A DNA stretch of 64,000 nt from Herbaspirillum sp. SJZ107 (GTDB lineage Bacteria; Pseudomonadota; Gammaproteobacteria; Burkholderiales; Burkholderiaceae_D): assembly GCF_006715485.1 (NCBI RefSeq), contig NZ_VFNH01000003.1:1054001-1118000 (forward strand). Reading direction: 5' to 3'. Each line of letters opens with the position of its first letter. Position 1 is the first letter of the stretch. The translations under genes and the position numbers were made by a program. The notes beneath the pieces are model-generated. The model was not told where the DNA came from, ran no database searches, and worked only from the letters and a program-made list of their open reading frames with translations. Of this stretch, positions 34,864 to 43,611 are shown one piece after another.

Positions 34864-36522
34864 ATGCGACACATCAGTATCAAAACTATCGTCATGTCCG
34901 TTGTTGCTTTGCTCATCGGCATCATCCTGGCAGTCGGCGCACTGGGTTACCACAGCACGCAGAGTGCGGTCGAGCTGCTCGAAGGCGTCGCCCTGCGCGA
35001 CGCCCGCCAGCAAGGCATGATCAGCAACATCATGCTGCGCATGGAAACCAACCGCAGCCAGCTGCTGCAAGCCTTGCAGCACAACCCGGCAACCGATTAC
35101 GCCAAGCTGCACGACCATCCGCTGACGGTGCATTTCAAACAGATCGCCGACAACACGGCTGCGCTGGAAAAGGCGCGCGACGACTTCGATGCCTCGCTGC
35201 GTACGCCGGCCGCCAAGGCGATCGTGCACAAGTGGTACGCGCAGAGCAGCGACCTGGGCATCGCGGACGTGCGCAGCGCGACCCAGGCGCTGGAAGCCGG
35301 CCAGTGGGACGAGGCCCAGCGCATCCTGATCACCCGGGTCAACCCGGCCTACAAGCGCGGCCAGTCGACGTATGACGAACTGCAGGCGCTGCTCGACGAG
35401 CGCGGCCACACCAATGCCGAACTGGCGATCAGCACCATCGGCACCAACGATGCGATCATGGTTGCGGCCATCGTGGCCGGCTGCCTGGCCGGCGTCGCCG
35501 CCGCCATGTTCCTGGCGCGCAGCATCGTCAAGCCGCTGGGCGAAGCGGTCGCGATCGCGCGCAAGGTGGCCAAGGGCGACCTCAGCGCCGACCTCCGCAC
35601 CGATGCGCGCAACGAATTCGGCCAACTGCTGGGGGCGCTGGGCGAGATGAACGGCAGCCTGGCCAACATCGTCGGCGAAGTGCGCGCCGAGGCCGACACC
35701 ATCGCCTCGGCCTCGTCCCAGATCAGCGCCGCCACCCTGGACCTGTCGGGCCGCACCGAACGGCAGGCCAGCACGCTGGAAGAAACCTCGGCCTCGGTCG
35801 AGGAACTGAGCGCGACCGTGAAGCAGAACGCCGACAACGCGCGCCAAGCCAATGCGCTGGCGGCCTCGGCCTCGGCGATCGCCGTGAAGGGCGGCGCCAC
35901 GGTCGGCGCCGTGGTCGATACCATGGGCGCGATCCAGGAGTCGGCGAGCAAGATCGCCGACATCATCGGCGTGATCGACGGCATCGCCTTCCAGACCAAT
36001 ATCCTGGCCCTGAATGCAGCGGTCGAAGCGGCGCGCGCCGGCGAGCAGGGCCGCGGCTTCGCCGTGGTGGCGTCCGAGGTGCGCAGCCTGGCGCAGCGCT
36101 CGGCCACCGCCGCCAGGGAAATCAAGGAACTGATCAACGATTCGGTCGAGAAGGTCGACAGCGGCAGCCGCATGGTCGACCAGGCCGGCGCGACGATGCA
36201 GGAAGTCGTCGACAGCATCCGCCGCGTGGCCGACATCATGAACGAGATCACCGTGGCCAGCCAGGAGCAGAGCACCGGCATCGAACAGATCCACCAGGCC
36301 GTCAGCCAGATGGACCAGGTGACCCAGCAGAACGCCGCCATGGTCGAGGAAGCCGCCGGCGCCTCGAGTTCGCTGCAGGAACAGGCCGCCGGCCTGGCGC
36401 GCCTGGTGAGCGTGTTCCGCCTCGGCGGGCACGGCCATGGCGCCGATGCCCGGCCTGTGGCAACGACGCATGCACCGGCACGTCCCGTGGCGGCGCGCCT
36501 GCCCAGCCTGAGCGCTGCCTGA
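34864..36522 (+). CDS. methyl-accepting chemotaxis protein
   Basis: The 552-residue chemoreceptor has a first membrane helix (residues ~8-28), a periplasmic four-helix-bundle-type sensor domain (~30-195), a second helix (~197-217), a HAMP domain and a long signalling coiled coil. The tip DIIGVIDGIAFQTNILALNAAVEAARAGEQGRGFAVVASEV (near 365-405) binds CheA/CheW. No CheR-tethering pentapeptide is present at the C-terminus, which ends in a Pro/Ala-rich stretch. Start at ATG 34864 gives a proper signal-anchor; the longer frame from 34762 does not. Ligand unknown. No other chemotaxis gene is nearby. Confidence 0.95.
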   Translation: MRHISIKTIVMSVVALLIGIILAVGALGYHSTQSAVELLEGVALRDARQQGMISNIMLRMETNRSQLLQALQHNPATDYAKLHDHPLTVHFKQIADNTAALEKARDDFDASLRTPAAKAIVHKWYAQSSDLGIADVRSATQALEAGQWDEAQRILITRVNPAYKRGQSTYDELQALLDERGHTNAELAISTIGTNDAIMVAAIVAGCLAGVAAAMFLARSIVKPLGEAVAIARKVAKGDLSADLRTDARNEFGQLLGALGEMNGSLANIVGEVRAEADTIASASSQISAATLDLSGRTERQASTLEETSASVEELSATVKQNADNARQANALAASASAIAVKGGATVGAVVDTMGAIQESASKIADIIGVIDGIAFQTNILALNAAVEAARAGEQGRGFAVVASEVRSLAQRSATAAREIKELINDSVEKVDSGSRMVDQAGATMQEVVDSIRRVADIMNEITVASQEQSTGIEQIHQAVSQMDQVTQQNAAMVEEAAGASSSLQEQAAGLARLVSVFRLGGHGHGADARPVATTHAPARPVAARLPSLSAA

Positions 36523-36638
36523 TCCACGCCCGGCGCGGGCACGCGTTTGCGCTGGGCCAAGCGGCGCATGACTGACAAGAACTCCAGACCGCCTGCCGAC
36601 TCCAAGCTGAGTCGCCAGTTTGCCAGAACGGAGTTGTC

Positions 36639-37262
36639 ATGCAGTCAGAAATCGACGCCGCATCCGTCGCCGCGTTCCACGACCGCCAGTTGCATGAACG
36701 CGACTGGCCGATGCTGTCCCATGCCCAGGCGTCCGCCAGCCTGTGGCAGGCGATCGACGCCAACCACCGCTACAACGGCCTGCTCTGGCGCGAGGAAGAC
36801 CGCGCGCGCCGGGTCGATGTGCCGCCGGACGAGATCGCCGCAAGCAAGCGCCTGATCGACCGCTACAACCAGCGCCGCAACGACGCCGTCGAAGCCATCG
36901 ACGAAGCCCTGCTGGCCGAACTGGCCGGTGTGGCACGCCTGGCCGGCGCGCGCCTGTCGAGCGAGACCGCGGGTGCGATGATCGACCGCCTGTCGATCCT
37001 GTCCCTCAAGATCCACCACATGCGCGCCCAGGCGCGGCGCCGCGATGCCACCGATGCCCACGTGCAGGCCTGCACCGCCAAGCTCGAGCGCCTGATGGTG
37101 CAGCGCGACGACCTGCAATCCTGTTTCGACACGCTGCTGCAGGAAGCCCAGGACGGGCGCGCCTATTTCAAGCTGTACCGCCAGTTCAAGATGTACAACG
37201 ATCCCGCGCTCAACCCCTACCTGAACGGGCAGGCGCAGGGTCTCGGCAGGGGCGTGCCATGA
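36639..37262 (+). CDS. DUF4254 domain protein
   Basis: This 207-residue, mainly helical protein matches the DUF4254 pattern: an N-terminal WPMLSHAQASASLWQAIDANHRYNGLLWREEDRARR, then NQRRNDAVEAIDEALL, AMIDRLSILSLKIHHMRAQ and a long helix. The family has no proven function and is usually found beside glycosyltransferases. Here it starts a three-gene unit DUF4254-GT2-GT9 (4-bp overlap, then 3-bp gap), which ties it to glycan synthesis. No signal peptide or membrane helix. A role as a structural or regulatory partner of the glycosyltransferases is inference. Confidence 0.88.
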   Translation: MQSEIDAASVAAFHDRQLHERDWPMLSHAQASASLWQAIDANHRYNGLLWREEDRARRVDVPPDEIAASKRLIDRYNQRRNDAVEAIDEALLAELAGVARLAGARLSSETAGAMIDRLSILSLKIHHMRAQARRRDATDAHVQACTAKLERLMVQRDDLQSCFDTLLQEAQDGRAYFKLYRQFKMYNDPALNPYLNGQAQGLGRGVP

Positions 37263-38143
37263 GCGCCGGCCACGATACCATCGACGTGCTGGTCCCGACC
37301 TGCAACCGTCCGGCGGCGCTGGCCGTCACGCTGGCCACGCTCGGCAGCCAGAGCTGGCCGAGGTTGCGCATCGTCGTTTCCGACCAGTCCGAACGCGCCG
37401 GCGCCTGCGAGCAGCCCGAGGTGGCCGCCGTGCTGCGCTACCTGCGCGCCACCGGCCGCAGCGTCGACACCTTCCGCCGCCTGCCGCGCCGCGGCATGGC
37501 CGAGCAGCGCGCCTTCCTGCTGTCCCAGGCCCGCGCCGCGGTGTGCCTGTTCGTCGACGACGACGTCATCCTCGAACCGGACCTGGTGGCGCGCCTGCAC
37601 GGCGTACTGCGCGCGGAGGGCTGCGGCTTCGTCGGCAGCGCGCTGCACGGCCTGAGCTACCTGGGCCAGCTGCGCCCGGCACATGAAGCCGTCGAATTCT
37701 GGAACGGGCCGGTGCGTCCGGAAACCGTGCGCACGGGCAGCGCGGCCTGGGCGCGCCACCACCTGCACAGCGCCGCCAACCTGTTCCACGTGCAGACCCG
37801 TCTCGCCACCGGCGACGCCGTCAACCGGCGCTACAAGGTGGCCTGGGTCGGCGGCTGCGTGATGTTCGACACCGGCATGCTGCGCGCCGCCGGCGGGTTC
37901 GACTTCTGGCGCGAGCTGCCGTCCCAGCACTGCGGCGAAGACGTGCTGGCCCAGCAGCGCGTGATGGCACGCTACGGCGGCTGCGCGATCCTGCCTTCCG
38001 GTGCCTATCACATGGAATTGCCGACCACGGTCACGGTGCGCGCGGTGGATGCGCCGTATGTGTTGCCGCTGGAGCCAGATGGACCCGATCCGATGCAGCA
38101 GGATCGCCTGCCGCAGGGCCGGCGCTCCGGTACGCTCGAGTAA
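37259..38143 (+). CDS. family 2 glycosyltransferase
   Basis: The 294-residue enzyme has a GT-A fold: VLVPTCNRPAALAVTLATLGSQSWPRLRIVVSDQSE at the start, the DxD-type motif FVDDDVILEPDL (near residue 100), a WVGGCVMFDTGMLRAAGGFDFWRELPSQHCGEDVLAQQRVMARYGG segment with the catalytic acidic pair, and YHMELPTT after it. It would transfer a sugar from a nucleotide donor; acceptor unknown. No membrane helix. Overlaps the DUF4254 gene by 4 bp. The start ATG at 37259 is set by that overlap. Confidence 0.9.
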   Translation: MSAGHDTIDVLVPTCNRPAALAVTLATLGSQSWPRLRIVVSDQSERAGACEQPEVAAVLRYLRATGRSVDTFRRLPRRGMAEQRAFLLSQARAAVCLFVDDDVILEPDLVARLHGVLRAEGCGFVGSALHGLSYLGQLRPAHEAVEFWNGPVRPETVRTGSAAWARHHLHSAANLFHVQTRLATGDAVNRRYKVAWVGGCVMFDTGMLRAAGGFDFWRELPSQHCGEDVLAQQRVMARYGGCAILPSGAYHMELPTTVTVRAVDAPYVLPLEPDGPDPMQQDRLPQGRRSGTLE

Positions 38144-38146
38144 GCG

Positions 38147-39241
38147 ATGGACCGCAGCTGGCCTCGGCTCGACGGCGTGCGCAGGATCGCGGTGCTGCGG
38201 CCGAATGCCGTCGGCGATTTCGTGTTCGCGCTGCCGGCGCTGCACGCGCTGAAGCGCACCTATCCCGACGCCGAATTGGTCTTCATCGGCAGGGCATGGC
38301 ACCGCGCGTTCCTGGCCGGGCGGCCGGGGCCGGTGGACCGCGTGGCCGAGATGCCGGCGCTGCCGGGCGTGGGTGTGCCGCCCGACGCACCTGCCGACGC
38401 GCACGCCATTGCGCTGTTCATCGAGCGCATGCGCGGCGAACGGTTCGACCTGGCGCTACAGATGTTCGGCGGCGGCCTGTATTCGAATCCATTCCTGATG
38501 CAATTGCAGGCCCGGCTCACGGTCGGCATGCGCGCGCCCGATGCCCCCGCCCTGGATCGCTGGCTGCCGTATCGCGAACCAATCAACCGCAGGCTGGCGC
38601 TGCTCGAAATCGCCGGGCTGGCCGGCGCCTGGCCCGGCCCGCTGCCGATGCCGGAACTGGCCGTCACCGCCATCGACCGCGCCAAGGCGGCGCAGGCCTT
38701 GCCGCCCGGGGCGGGGGAGCGCCTGGTGATCCTGCAGCCCGGCGCCACCGACCCGCGCCGCTGCTGGCCGCCCGAGCGCTTCGCGGCACTCGGCGACATG
38801 CTGGCTGCCGAGGGCGCCCAGATCGCCATCAACGGCGCGCCGGCCGAGGCGGCGCTGGTCCAGGCCGTGGCCGGGGGCATGCGCCATCGCGCCGTGGTGC
38901 TGAGCGGCACGCCGGAAAGTGGCGGCCTCGACCTGGGCGGGCTGTGCGGCTTGCTGGAGCGGGCGGCGCTGGTGGTGTCGAACGATACCGGCCCGCTGCA
39001 CCTGGCGCTGGCGCTGGGCGTGCCCAGCGTCGGCATCTTCTGGCTGACCAATCTATTGGAAGGGATGCCGCTGCGGCCGTCCGGCCTGTGGGCGGCCCTG
39101 TCGGTGCGCACGCGCTGTCCGGTGTGCGGGCAGGACAACCTGGCGCAGCGCTGTGCGCACGACGTGAGTTTCGTGGACGAGGTGAGCGTGGACGAGGTGG
39201 CCGGCCTGGCACGTGCGGCGCTGGCGGCGTCGGCAGCATGA
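38147..39241 (+). CDS. family 9 glycosyltransferase (heptosyltransferase-like)
   Basis: The 364-residue enzyme is GT9 (GT-B fold, ADP-heptose:LPS heptosyltransferase relatives). It opens with RRIAVLRPNAVGDFVFALPALHALKRTYPDAELVFIGR. The donor-binding half contains LVILQPGATDPRRCWPPERFAALGD and VVSNDTGPLHLALALGVPSVGIF. Near the C-terminus, CPVCGQDNLAQRCAHD may form a small metal site, as in some GT9 relatives. It ends the rightward DUF4254-GT2-GT9 unit; a 12-bp tandem repeat starts 11 bases after its stop. Confidence 0.92.
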   Translation: MDRSWPRLDGVRRIAVLRPNAVGDFVFALPALHALKRTYPDAELVFIGRAWHRAFLAGRPGPVDRVAEMPALPGVGVPPDAPADAHAIALFIERMRGERFDLALQMFGGGLYSNPFLMQLQARLTVGMRAPDAPALDRWLPYREPINRRLALLEIAGLAGAWPGPLPMPELAVTAIDRAKAAQALPPGAGERLVILQPGATDPRRCWPPERFAALGDMLAAEGAQIAINGAPAEAALVQAVAGGMRHRAVVLSGTPESGGLDLGGLCGLLERAALVVSNDTGPLHLALALGVPSVGIFWLTNLLEGMPLRPSGLWAALSVRTRCPVCGQDNLAQRCAHDVSFVDEVSVDEVAGLARAALAASAA

Positions 39242-39252
39242 ATCGCGCCGCG

Positions 39253-39336
39253 GGCAGTGGTGCAGGCAGGGGCACAGGCAGGGGCACAGGCAGTAGCGCA
39301 GGCACTAACGCAGGCAGTAGCGAAGGCAGTCGTGCG
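39253..39336. repeat. 12-bp tandem repeat, seven units
   Basis: Seven consecutive 12-bp units, each starting GGCA: units two and three are identical (GGCAGGGGCACA), unit four is GGCAGTAGCGCA, and the others differ at a few positions. The array fills the gap between the convergent GT9 genes (stops at 39241 and 39350). In frame from an ATG at 39238 it would encode a Gly/Ser/Ala/Thr run, but that frame continues antisense to the next gene and is not credible. Copy number is likely variable between strains. Confidence 0.9.
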
Positions 39337-39349
39337 AGCCGCCTGCGCT

Positions 39350-40414
39350 TCACCAGTACGGCCACATGCCGACCGTGCGCTGGCGGCTGGGCGCCGTGCC
39401 CGACAGCAGGGCACGCGCATGCTGCAGCACCACGGACGCCCGTTCCGCGCCCGGATCCCAGATGCAGCGGTGGGTATGGCGGTCGAGCGGCGCCCAGCGC
39501 GCGATGTCGGCCTTGCTGAAGATGACCACGCTCTTGAGTTTCAGGCCGGCGGCGATGTGCGACACGCCGGTGTCGTTGCACAGCAGCAGGCGCGCATCGC
39601 GCATCAGGGCGGCCATGGCACCGATCGAGATCGGGGCGGCGGCGTCTACCGGGGTCTGTTGCATGTGCTGCGCCACCGCGGCCGTCAGGTCGGCTTCCTG
39701 TGCCGAGCCGGTGAGCACGACCTTGACGTCGAATTCGGATGCCAGGCGGTCGCCCAGTTCGGCGAAGTGGCGTGGCGGCCAGCATTTGTCGCGCTGGCGT
39801 GCGCCGGGGTGGATGCAGATATAGCGGCCCGGTTCCAGGCCGCGGGCGACGCCGCTGGCGGCGAGTTCGTCCTCGTCCTGGCGCGACAGCGGAAATTCCA
39901 GCTGCGTGCCGGCCTCTGCCGTGGCCGCGCCGGCGCCGAGCTGTTCGACCAGCAGCAGCAGCCGTTCCGGCTCGGTGCCGGTCTCGGGATATGTCGACAG
40001 GACCATGCGTTCGCGCACGACCGCGTCGCCCCGGCAGAAACCCGCCATCGCGCCGGCACCGAAGCCGCTGACGATATCGTTGCTGACCTCGCCGCTGCCG
40101 TGCAGCTGCAGCGCCAGGTCGAAGCGGCGCTGGCACAGGCCGGTATAGAACCCGGTGAGTTCCTCGTGCCGCACCGGCTGTTCCGGCAGCAGCGGATGGC
40201 CGGGGAAGGCGATGAACTCGTCGACGTAAGCCTTGAAGCGGTCGGCGAATTGTTGCGCCCACGGCAGTCCGACGAGGGTGATATGCGCCTGCGGCAGCGC
40301 CGTGCGCAGGGCGCGCAGGGCCGGCACGGCGCACAGCATGTCGCCCAGCTGCAGGGCGCGGAACACGATGACGGATGCGGGGTCCAGCCGGTGCAGCAGC
40401 GGTCGCCGGGACAT
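39350..40414 (-). CDS. family 9 glycosyltransferase (second copy, opposite strand)
   Basis: The 354-residue GT9 enzyme begins with VIVFRALQLGDMLCAVPALRALRTALPQAHITLVGL and contains YICIHPGARQRDKCWPPRHFAELGD and LLLCNDTGVSHIAAGLKLKSVVIFSKADIARWAPLD. It is distinct from the GT9 at 38147, with which it converges. The gene is the last of the leftward unit carbamoyltransferase-DMF-beta-like-GT9 (10 bp after the DMF-beta-like stop). The acceptor is unknown; ADP-heptose-like donors are inferred from family. Confidence 0.91.
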   Translation of the reverse strand: MSRRPLLHRLDPASVIVFRALQLGDMLCAVPALRALRTALPQAHITLVGLPWAQQFADRFKAYVDEFIAFPGHPLLPEQPVRHEELTGFYTGLCQRRFDLALQLHGSGEVSNDIVSGFGAGAMAGFCRGDAVVRERMVLSTYPETGTEPERLLLLVEQLGAGAATAEAGTQLEFPLSRQDEDELAASGVARGLEPGRYICIHPGARQRDKCWPPRHFAELGDRLASEFDVKVVLTGSAQEADLTAAVAQHMQQTPVDAAAPISIGAMAALMRDARLLLCNDTGVSHIAAGLKLKSVVIFSKADIARWAPLDRHTHRCIWDPGAERASVVLQHARALLSGTAPSRQRTVGMWPYW

Positions 40415-40424
40415 GGCGGGCTCC

Positions 40425-41810
40425 TCAATGCAACAGCGTGTCGAGCACGTTGCGCGTGATCCGTTCTACGCGGCGGTCGCGCGCGTTGCCGAGCACCTGC
40501 GCCCAATCGGTGGTGCCGGCCGAGAAGACGGTGCCGCCGGCCTTGCCGCTGCCTGCGCCGCCACGCCAGCCTGCGTGCCGGAACAGGCCGAGCGTGGCAG
40601 CATGCAGGCCTTCTCCGGCCGCCAGGCCTTCGCGCGGCGGCAACTCCTGCCAGCCGGCATCCAGCGGCGCCACGGCCAGCGGCTGGTAGCCGGGCGGCGT
40701 GCCGGTTGCAACAGCGCCGGCTGCCAGCCGCGCACCTTCCATGCCGTCCAGCGCATCGAGCGGTGCGCCGTCGCATTCGTAGCCGGCCAGCGGCGGCCAG
40801 GTATCGCGGCCGAACGCGTCCCCGCGCACCAGTCCGGTGCCGGCGAATACCCAGTGGCGCGGCTGCTGGACGATGAAGCCGCGCGTCGTGCGTGGCCCGT
40901 CCCACCAGCCGCCGCCGTGGCGGTAGCTGACGCCGCCGAGGCCGTCTTCCGGCCGGCCAGCGCCGCTGGCGGGCCACCAGTGATCGCGCGCGCCCTGCGG
41001 TCCGCCCTGGTGGCACACCATCGCCGCGCCGCCGTCGACCAGGTGGATGCGCCACCAGCACAGGTTGGCGCCGAAAAAGGCAAGATTGCCGCCGCCCGCA
41101 GCAAACGACTCGACCGCATTGCGCGTCGCTTCGCTCCAGTATTCGTCGTGGCCGCTCGACACCAGCAGGCGCCGTCCGTTCAGCAGGCCGGGATCGGCGT
41201 GGATGTCGAGGTCGGTGCAGAAGTCGGCCGCGTAGCCGGCACGCGCCATCCAGCGGATGAAGCGCGCATCCCAGTGGGCGAAGGACTGGCGCGGCGAGGC
41301 CGCATCGTAATGGTCGGGGGCACCCCAGACGTAGCCGCCGATGCCGCCGCCAGGACGGCGCAGCGACACGCGCGCGCCTGGCGGCTCAAGCGAGCGCGGC
41401 GGGCTGGCATAAAAGCAGGCGCCGCCGCTGCAGTTGTAGGCGTGGTAGGTGGCCAGCGGCAGCTTATACAGCAGCGACCGGCCGTTGCCGCGCACCACGA
41501 ACAGGGCGGCGCCGTCACCCCGTGCCAGGTCGAAGGCGCGCTTGCGGCCTTCTTCCTCGAGGTCGGCGATCACCACGCCGGACGGCCAGCCGGCCGGGAT
41601 GGCGAATGTGTAGGCAGGCCAGGCCCAGTCCTGGTCCGCGGCGCGCGCCTCGGCCTGTACACCGGGTAGCCAGTCGGAACGCTGCAGCAGTGCGGGCCCG
41701 TCGGACCAGCGCTGGAAGGCGACCCGGAAGCGCGGGCTGTCGGTCGACACGTGCAGGGTCAGCGTGCCGCCGGGCCACACGCTGGCCTGCCCCGGATAGG
41801 CGCGGATCAT
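40425..41810 (-). CDS. N,N-dimethylformamidase beta-subunit-like protein
   Basis: The 461-residue protein resembles the large-subunit C-terminal domain of N,N-dimethylformamidase. Visible are SLLYKLPLATYHAYNCSGGACFYASPP, WDARFIRWMARAGYAADFCTDLDIHADPGLL, LLVSSGHDEYWSEATRNAVESFAAGGGNLAFFGANLCWWRIHL, and a late TVFSAGTTDWAQVLG. In the true amidase, Tyr, Tyr and Glu of this region bind mononuclear iron; comparable Tyr and Glu residues occur here (HDEYWSE) but were not aligned. The small alpha subunit is not encoded nearby. A first ~90-residue beta-rich segment precedes the core. Overlaps the carbamoyltransferase stop by 4 bp. The reaction here is unknown. Confidence 0.82.
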   Translation of the reverse strand: MIRAYPGQASVWPGGTLTLHVSTDSPRFRVAFQRWSDGPALLQRSDWLPGVQAEARAADQDWAWPAYTFAIPAGWPSGVVIADLEEEGRKRAFDLARGDGAALFVVRGNGRSLLYKLPLATYHAYNCSGGACFYASPPRSLEPPGARVSLRRPGGGIGGYVWGAPDHYDAASPRQSFAHWDARFIRWMARAGYAADFCTDLDIHADPGLLNGRRLLVSSGHDEYWSEATRNAVESFAAGGGNLAFFGANLCWWRIHLVDGGAAMVCHQGGPQGARDHWWPASGAGRPEDGLGGVSYRHGGGWWDGPRTTRGFIVQQPRHWVFAGTGLVRGDAFGRDTWPPLAGYECDGAPLDALDGMEGARLAAGAVATGTPPGYQPLAVAPLDAGWQELPPREGLAAGEGLHAATLGLFRHAGWRGGAGSGKAGGTVFSAGTTDWAQVLGNARDRRVERITRNVLDTLLH

Positions 41811-43486
41811 GCGGGCAGCTCCGGCTCGATGCGCTTGGTGACGAGGAAGGGCGGCATGGACAGTGCGTGCAGCGGCATCTGGCGGAACGCGGCGAGCGCT
41901 TCGCGCGGCGTCTCGACGATCGGTTCGTCCTTGCCGTTGAACGAGGTGTTGAGCAGGATCGGCACGCCAGTGCGCGCCTCGAAGCCGCCCAGCAGGCGGC
42001 GCAGCAGCGGATCGCCGTCGGGGCCGACCGTCTGCAGGCGCGCGGTGCCGTCGACGTGGGTGATGGCCGGCACCCGCGCCGCCATCTGCGGGCGCACCGG
42101 GGCCGCGAACTGCATGAAGGGAGACGGGCCGGGCAGGTCGAAATACGCGGGCGCACGCTCCTCGAGCACGACCGGCGCCAGCGGCCGGAACCATTCGCGC
42201 TGCTTGACGCGGGCATTGATCCAGTCGCGCATGGCGGCGCGGCGCGGGTCGGCCAGGATGCTGCGGTGGCCCAGCGCACGCGGCCCGAACTCGCTCGCTC
42301 CCTGCAGCAGGCCGAGCACACGGTTGTTGCGCAGCAGGTCGAGCATGTGGCTGCTGAGCGCGTCGAGCCCCGGCAGGTAATCGACTTTCACATCGTCGCG
42401 GTCGAGCAGGGCGGCCTCGATGTCCTGGCGGCTCGGGGCCGGGCCGAGGTCGTCGCGGGTCCAGCGGAAGGCAGGGCTTTCGTGGCACAGTTCGGCCAGG
42501 CCGTACATGGCGCAACCCAGCGCCGTGCCGGCGTCGCTCGGTGCCGGCGGGATGAAGACCTCGCGGAAGGGCGTTTCGCGCAGCAGCCTTTCGTTGGCCG
42601 AGCAGTTCAGCGCGGTGCCACCGGCAAAGCACAGCCGCGGCAGGCCGGTCTGCGCGTGCAGCCAGCGCGCCACCTCGAGCAGTGCATCCTCGAAGGCGCG
42701 CTGGCCGGCGGCCGCCAGGTTGGCGCAGTCGTCGAAGGCGGTGCCCGGCTGGCCGTAGCGGAAGCGTTCGCGCTCGTGCAGGATGGCGCGCCACGGCGCC
42801 GGGATGCTGACCTGGCCGGCTTCCACGTCGAGCGGCGGCAGGCCGAGGACGCGCGCGTTGCCGTGCGGCGCCAGGCCCATCACCTTGCCCTCGTTGCCTT
42901 CGCCGGGGAACACGGTTTGCGTCAGCAGGAAATAGAACATGCCGAGGCCGACCAGGCGCGCATCGTCGCGGTTCCAGACCTGCTTGTCGATGCACAGCAC
43001 GCGTTCGCGGTCGGCGCGGTAGAACGAGGCGACTTCGCGCCAGTCGCCGGGGACGTAGGCGGCGCCGCCCCAGTGCTCGGTCAGCTCGGACACCGGGCTG
43101 CCTTGCCCGTCGACGATCATGACGGCGGCGTCGCGGAACGGCGAAGGGTGGAATACGCTGTAGACGTGCGCCAGGTGGTGCGAGATGCGCGCGCGCCGGC
43201 AGTCGGGGGCGAGGCGCAGGCTAGCGGTGAGCTCGTCTTCGTACAGCGCCAGGTTGCCGGCTTCCAGGTCCGACGAAAAGCATTCGACCACGACGTCGAT
43301 CGGGCGCTCGGGCCAGGGCAGGCGCGGGCCGTAGTGGTCGCGGAAATCGCCGACCTTGCCCCAGTGGTGCTTGCGCCGCGTAAGACGCTCTTTCTGGATC
43401 GCCCACAGCAGGCGCGATCCCTGCATCAGGCAGACGCTGGCATCCTGCGTCCGGTTGATGCCAAGCACGACGGGCGCCTCGTTCAT
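41807..43486 (-). CDS. NodU/CmcH family O-carbamoyltransferase
   Basis: The 559-residue enzyme has the two-domain layout of NodU/TobZ: an N-terminal Kae1-like domain with VVLGINRTQDASVCLMQG, SHHLAHVYSVFHPSPF (the iron-binding His-x3-His), AAVMIVDGQGSPVSE and LCFAGGTALNCSANERLL, and a C-terminal YrdC-like domain with GASEFGPRALGHRSILADPR and ILLNTSFNGKDEPIVETP. Such enzymes use carbamoyl phosphate and ATP to carbamoylate a hydroxyl on a sugar or antibiotic. The first motif reads QDAS where many relatives have HDxA. The ATG at 43486 follows AGGAGAG. It heads the leftward glycan unit. Confidence 0.9.
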   Translation of the reverse strand: MNEAPVVLGINRTQDASVCLMQGSRLLWAIQKERLTRRKHHWGKVGDFRDHYGPRLPWPERPIDVVVECFSSDLEAGNLALYEDELTASLRLAPDCRRARISHHLAHVYSVFHPSPFRDAAVMIVDGQGSPVSELTEHWGGAAYVPGDWREVASFYRADRERVLCIDKQVWNRDDARLVGLGMFYFLLTQTVFPGEGNEGKVMGLAPHGNARVLGLPPLDVEAGQVSIPAPWRAILHERERFRYGQPGTAFDDCANLAAAGQRAFEDALLEVARWLHAQTGLPRLCFAGGTALNCSANERLLRETPFREVFIPPAPSDAGTALGCAMYGLAELCHESPAFRWTRDDLGPAPSRQDIEAALLDRDDVKVDYLPGLDALSSHMLDLLRNNRVLGLLQGASEFGPRALGHRSILADPRRAAMRDWINARVKQREWFRPLAPVVLEERAPAYFDLPGPSPFMQFAAPVRPQMAARVPAITHVDGTARLQTVGPDGDPLLRRLLGGFEARTGVPILLNTSFNGKDEPIVETPREALAAFRQMPLHALSMPPFLVTKRIEPELPA

Positions 43487-43611
43487 CGCTCTCTCCTGGT
43501 GGGTGCGCATGCGGGTAGTCGTATGGTCCAGCAAAGTCTTTGAACACAGCGGACGACTTTAGTTCGGCGTATCATCAGGCTAATGACCAATGGATATTCA
43601 GCCGATTTCCC

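Noticed and set aside
39253..39336. CRISPR array
   Set aside because: Contiguous 12-bp units without spacers; a minisatellite, and no cas genes.
39238..39519. Gly/Ser-rich protein encoded by the 12-bp repeats
   Set aside because: The frame has no ribosome site of its own and runs antisense through the coding part of the second GT9 gene.
41811..42995. 395-residue upstream extension of the DMF-beta-like frame
   Set aside because: It overlaps the carbamoyltransferase out of frame; similarity begins at MIRAYPG (41810), which gives a 4-bp stop/start overlap.
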